The notes under the pieces: generated by a model
Told to the model about the DNA's origin: nothing
The model's input: the letters and a program-made list of their open reading frames with translations, nothing else
Database searches by the model: none
Origin: Microbacterium candidum
Lineage (GTDB): Bacteria > Actinomycetota > Actinomycetes > Actinomycetales > Microbacteriaceae
NCBI RefSeq assembly: GCF_030315975.1
Contig: NZ_JASXSZ010000003.1
Coordinates: forward strand, 580,617 to 644,616
Length of the DNA: 64,000 bases
Direction of reading: 5' to 3'
Part shown: positions 62,468 to 64,000 of the stretch, piece by piece
Position numbering within the stretch: position 1 is the first letter of the stretch
How the letters are laid out: each line of letters opens with the position of its first letter
Made by a program: the position numbers and the translations under genes

Positions 62468-62583
62468 TCGATTCACCGTGAAGTGAACCGAGAGACAACA
62501 TTACCGGAAGGAGGACGGATGGCGAAATCGGCGCGGGCCCGGGCGTGCCGTGCTCGTCCAGGGTCGCCGATTAGCATGGAGCC

Positions 62584-63420
62584 GTGACCTCCCCCATCAC
62601 GCAGCCGCCTGCCGGCGCGCGCCCGGACGGCCTCGCAGCCGACCTCGACCTCGCACTCCGTCTCGCCGACGCCGCGGATGCGGTGTCCATGGCCCGCTTC
62701 GACGCACCCGATCTCGACGTGCGCACGAAGGCCGACGCCACCCACGTGACCGAGGCGGACCTCGCCACCGAGCGCGCCATCCGCGCGATCCTCGAAGCCG
62801 AGCGGCCGGACGACGGCGTGTTCGGCGAGGAGTTCGGCGCGCAGGGCTCGACCGCCCGTCAGTGGATCATCGATCCCATCGACGGCACCGCGAACTACCT
62901 CAAGGGCATCCCGATGTGGGCGACGCTGATCTCGCTCGCGATCGACGGCGTACCCCAGGTCGGCGTGGTCAGCCAGCCCGCCATCGGGCGACGCTGGTGG
63001 GGCGCCACGGGTCTCGGCGCGTGGACCTCCACGGAAGCCGAGCCCCGTCGCATCCACGTGTCCGACGTCGACCGCCTCGACGCGGCGAGCGCCAGCTTCC
63101 AGAGCATCGCACAATGGGACGAATCGGGGCACCTCGACGCGCTCATCCGCCTCTCGCGCACGGTCTGGCGCGACCGCGGCTACGGGGATGCCTGGCCGTA
63201 CATGCTGCTCGCCGAGGGTCGCCTCGAGTTCGTCGCCGAGTTCGGCGTCAAGGAGTACGACATCGCCGCGCACGTGCCGATCGTCCGCGAAGCGGGCGGC
63301 CGCTTCACGTCTTTCGAGGGAACGGACTCCATCGCCGAACTCTCCTCGCTCGCGACCAACGGCATCCTGCACGACGCCTTCCTCTCGCTCGTGCACGACG
63401 GCACGGGAGCGGGCGCGTGA
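62584..63420 (+). CDS. hisN: Inositol-monophosphatase family, probable histidinol-phosphatase
   Basis: 278 residues, GTG start. Metal motifs GVFGEEFGAQG, WIIDPIDGTANYLKG and KEYDIAAHVPIVREAGG; IWRDRGYGDAWPYMLLAEGR is the conserved substrate-loop of HisN. Actinobacteria use this class for L-histidinol phosphate; inositol-1-phosphate is the alternative. Ends in a GTGA overlap with a lipoprotein gene. Confidence 0.85.
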   Translation: MTSPITQPPAGARPDGLAADLDLALRLADAADAVSMARFDAPDLDVRTKADATHVTEADLATERAIRAILEAERPDDGVFGEEFGAQGSTARQWIIDPIDGTANYLKGIPMWATLISLAIDGVPQVGVVSQPAIGRRWWGATGLGAWTSTEAEPRRIHVSDVDRLDAASASFQSIAQWDESGHLDALIRLSRTVWRDRGYGDAWPYMLLAEGRLEFVAEFGVKEYDIAAHVPIVREAGGRFTSFEGTDSIAELSSLATNGILHDAFLSLVHDGTGAGA

Positions 63421-63980
63421 ATCGGGGGATGCGGCACGCCGCCGCTTTCGTGATCGCCGCAGCCGCGGCATCCGTCCTCGTCGCGTGCTCGCCCGCGGCA
63501 CCCGCACCGATCACGACGAACGGTGCGAGCCCGCAGGGTCAGAAGGCGACGCCGTCGGCTCGCCCCACGGCCGTGGGCGCCCCGACGTGCAACGGGATCA
63601 TCCCCTCGTCGACCGTCAGCTCGTTCGAGGGCGTCGGCTGGACGTCCCAGACAGTCCCGTTCATGATCGGCGATCTCGAGATCACCGGTGGCATCGAGTG
63701 CCAGTGGGCGGACTTCTCCACGGCGAGCGACAACATGCAGGTCTTCGGGTGGGCGCCGATCACCGCCGCGCAGGCCAAGACCGCCCGCGACAAGCTCGTG
63801 GCCGACGGCTGGCACGTCCTGAAGGACACGAAGGACGGCACGTACGTCACCGAGGACAAGTCAACCGTCGTGGCGCCGGACAGCGACGGCTACGGCACGA
63901 CCTACCTCTTCGGCGACGGATGGGTGAAGGTCGCCGATACGAAGCAGGGGCTGCTCCTCGTGGACTGGCCGCAATCCTGA
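63417..63980 (+). CDS. Small secreted lipoprotein
   Basis: 187 residues from GTG 63417, which overlaps the hisN stop; ATG 63429 is four codons on. Signal MRHAAAFVIAAAAASVLVAC has the lipobox LVAC (Cys about residue 24). The mature part is Pro/Thr-rich (PAAPAPITTNGASPQ) then a compact domain with CNGIIPSSTVSSFEGVGW and IECQWADFSTASDNMQVFGW, two Cys probably paired. Function unknown; similar lipoproteins are common in Microbacteriaceae. Confidence 0.7.
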   Translation: MNRGMRHAAAFVIAAAAASVLVACSPAAPAPITTNGASPQGQKATPSARPTAVGAPTCNGIIPSSTVSSFEGVGWTSQTVPFMIGDLEITGGIECQWADFSTASDNMQVFGWAPITAAQAKTARDKLVADGWHVLKDTKDGTYVTEDKSTVVAPDSDGYGTTYLFGDGWVKVADTKQGLLLVDWPQS

Positions 63981-64000
63981 CCTCCCCTCCAGGCAGCGGG

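Overview
The window comes from a high-G+C Gram-positive chromosome, most likely Microbacteriaceae and probably Microbacterium. The evidence is strong G/C bias at third codon positions, frequent GTG starts, 4-base ATGA/GTGA gene overlaps, and actinobacterial families (Replic_Relax protein, ECF42-type sigma factor with a DGPF partner, two-gene ilvB/ilvN, long-form serA). Genus is inference.

Region 1 (1-17773) is the right-hand part of an integrated mobile element beside a tRNA-Gln(CTG) gene; its left end lies outside the window. From the window edge it carries: a 5'-truncated AbiTii-like gene; an operon of HNH nuclease, small HTH-like protein and Mug-like DNA glycosylase; two overlapping prepilin-like genes with adhesin-type C-terminal domains; a hexapeptide-repeat protein behind a consensus promoter and a ~190-nt leader; an unrecognised 433-residue protein; an operon with a duplicated hairpin leader that encodes two small proteins, a von Willebrand A (vWA) lipoprotein, a membrane protein, a cytoplasmic vWA protein and an MT-A70 methyltransferase; a transfer module (TraG/VirD4 coupling protein, Replic_Relax protein and several small, translationally coupled genes); and a large serine recombinase. 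The recombinase frame has no stop before the tRNA and runs antisense through it into gltX. No relaxase, VirB4 ATPase or reverse transcriptase is visible.

Region 2 (17774-43717) is core metabolism: tRNA-Gln, gltX, a divergent lysR/class V aminotransferase pair, an MFS exporter with a FAH-family hydrolase, ilvE, leuB, a drug-type MFS transporter with divergent tetR, a DGPF-protein/ECF sigma pair, serA, cutC with two membrane proteins, an exported 5'-nucleotidase, and a same-strand run otsA-otsB-ilvD-ilvB-ilvN-ilvC. The ilv, leu and ser genes supply branched-chain amino acids and serine; otsAB makes trehalose.

Region 3 (43718-56376) is a catabolic block. A thiolase and a 3-oxoacid CoA-transferase (scoAB) face an iclR regulator. 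A nine-gene leftward operon encodes a branched-chain-amino-acid-type ABC importer, an acyl-CoA ligase, a TetR regulator, a 3-hydroxybutyrate dehydrogenase-like enzyme and an alpha/beta hydrolase. Together they suggest uptake and oxidation of a short-chain hydroxy or keto acid through acetoacetate and acetoacetyl-CoA to acetyl-CoA.

Region 4 (56377-64000) holds two MarR-controlled membrane modules, pantothenate genes (panB, a translationally coupled short-chain reductase, panC), tRNA-Lys(CTT), a hisN-like phosphatase and a lipoprotein gene.
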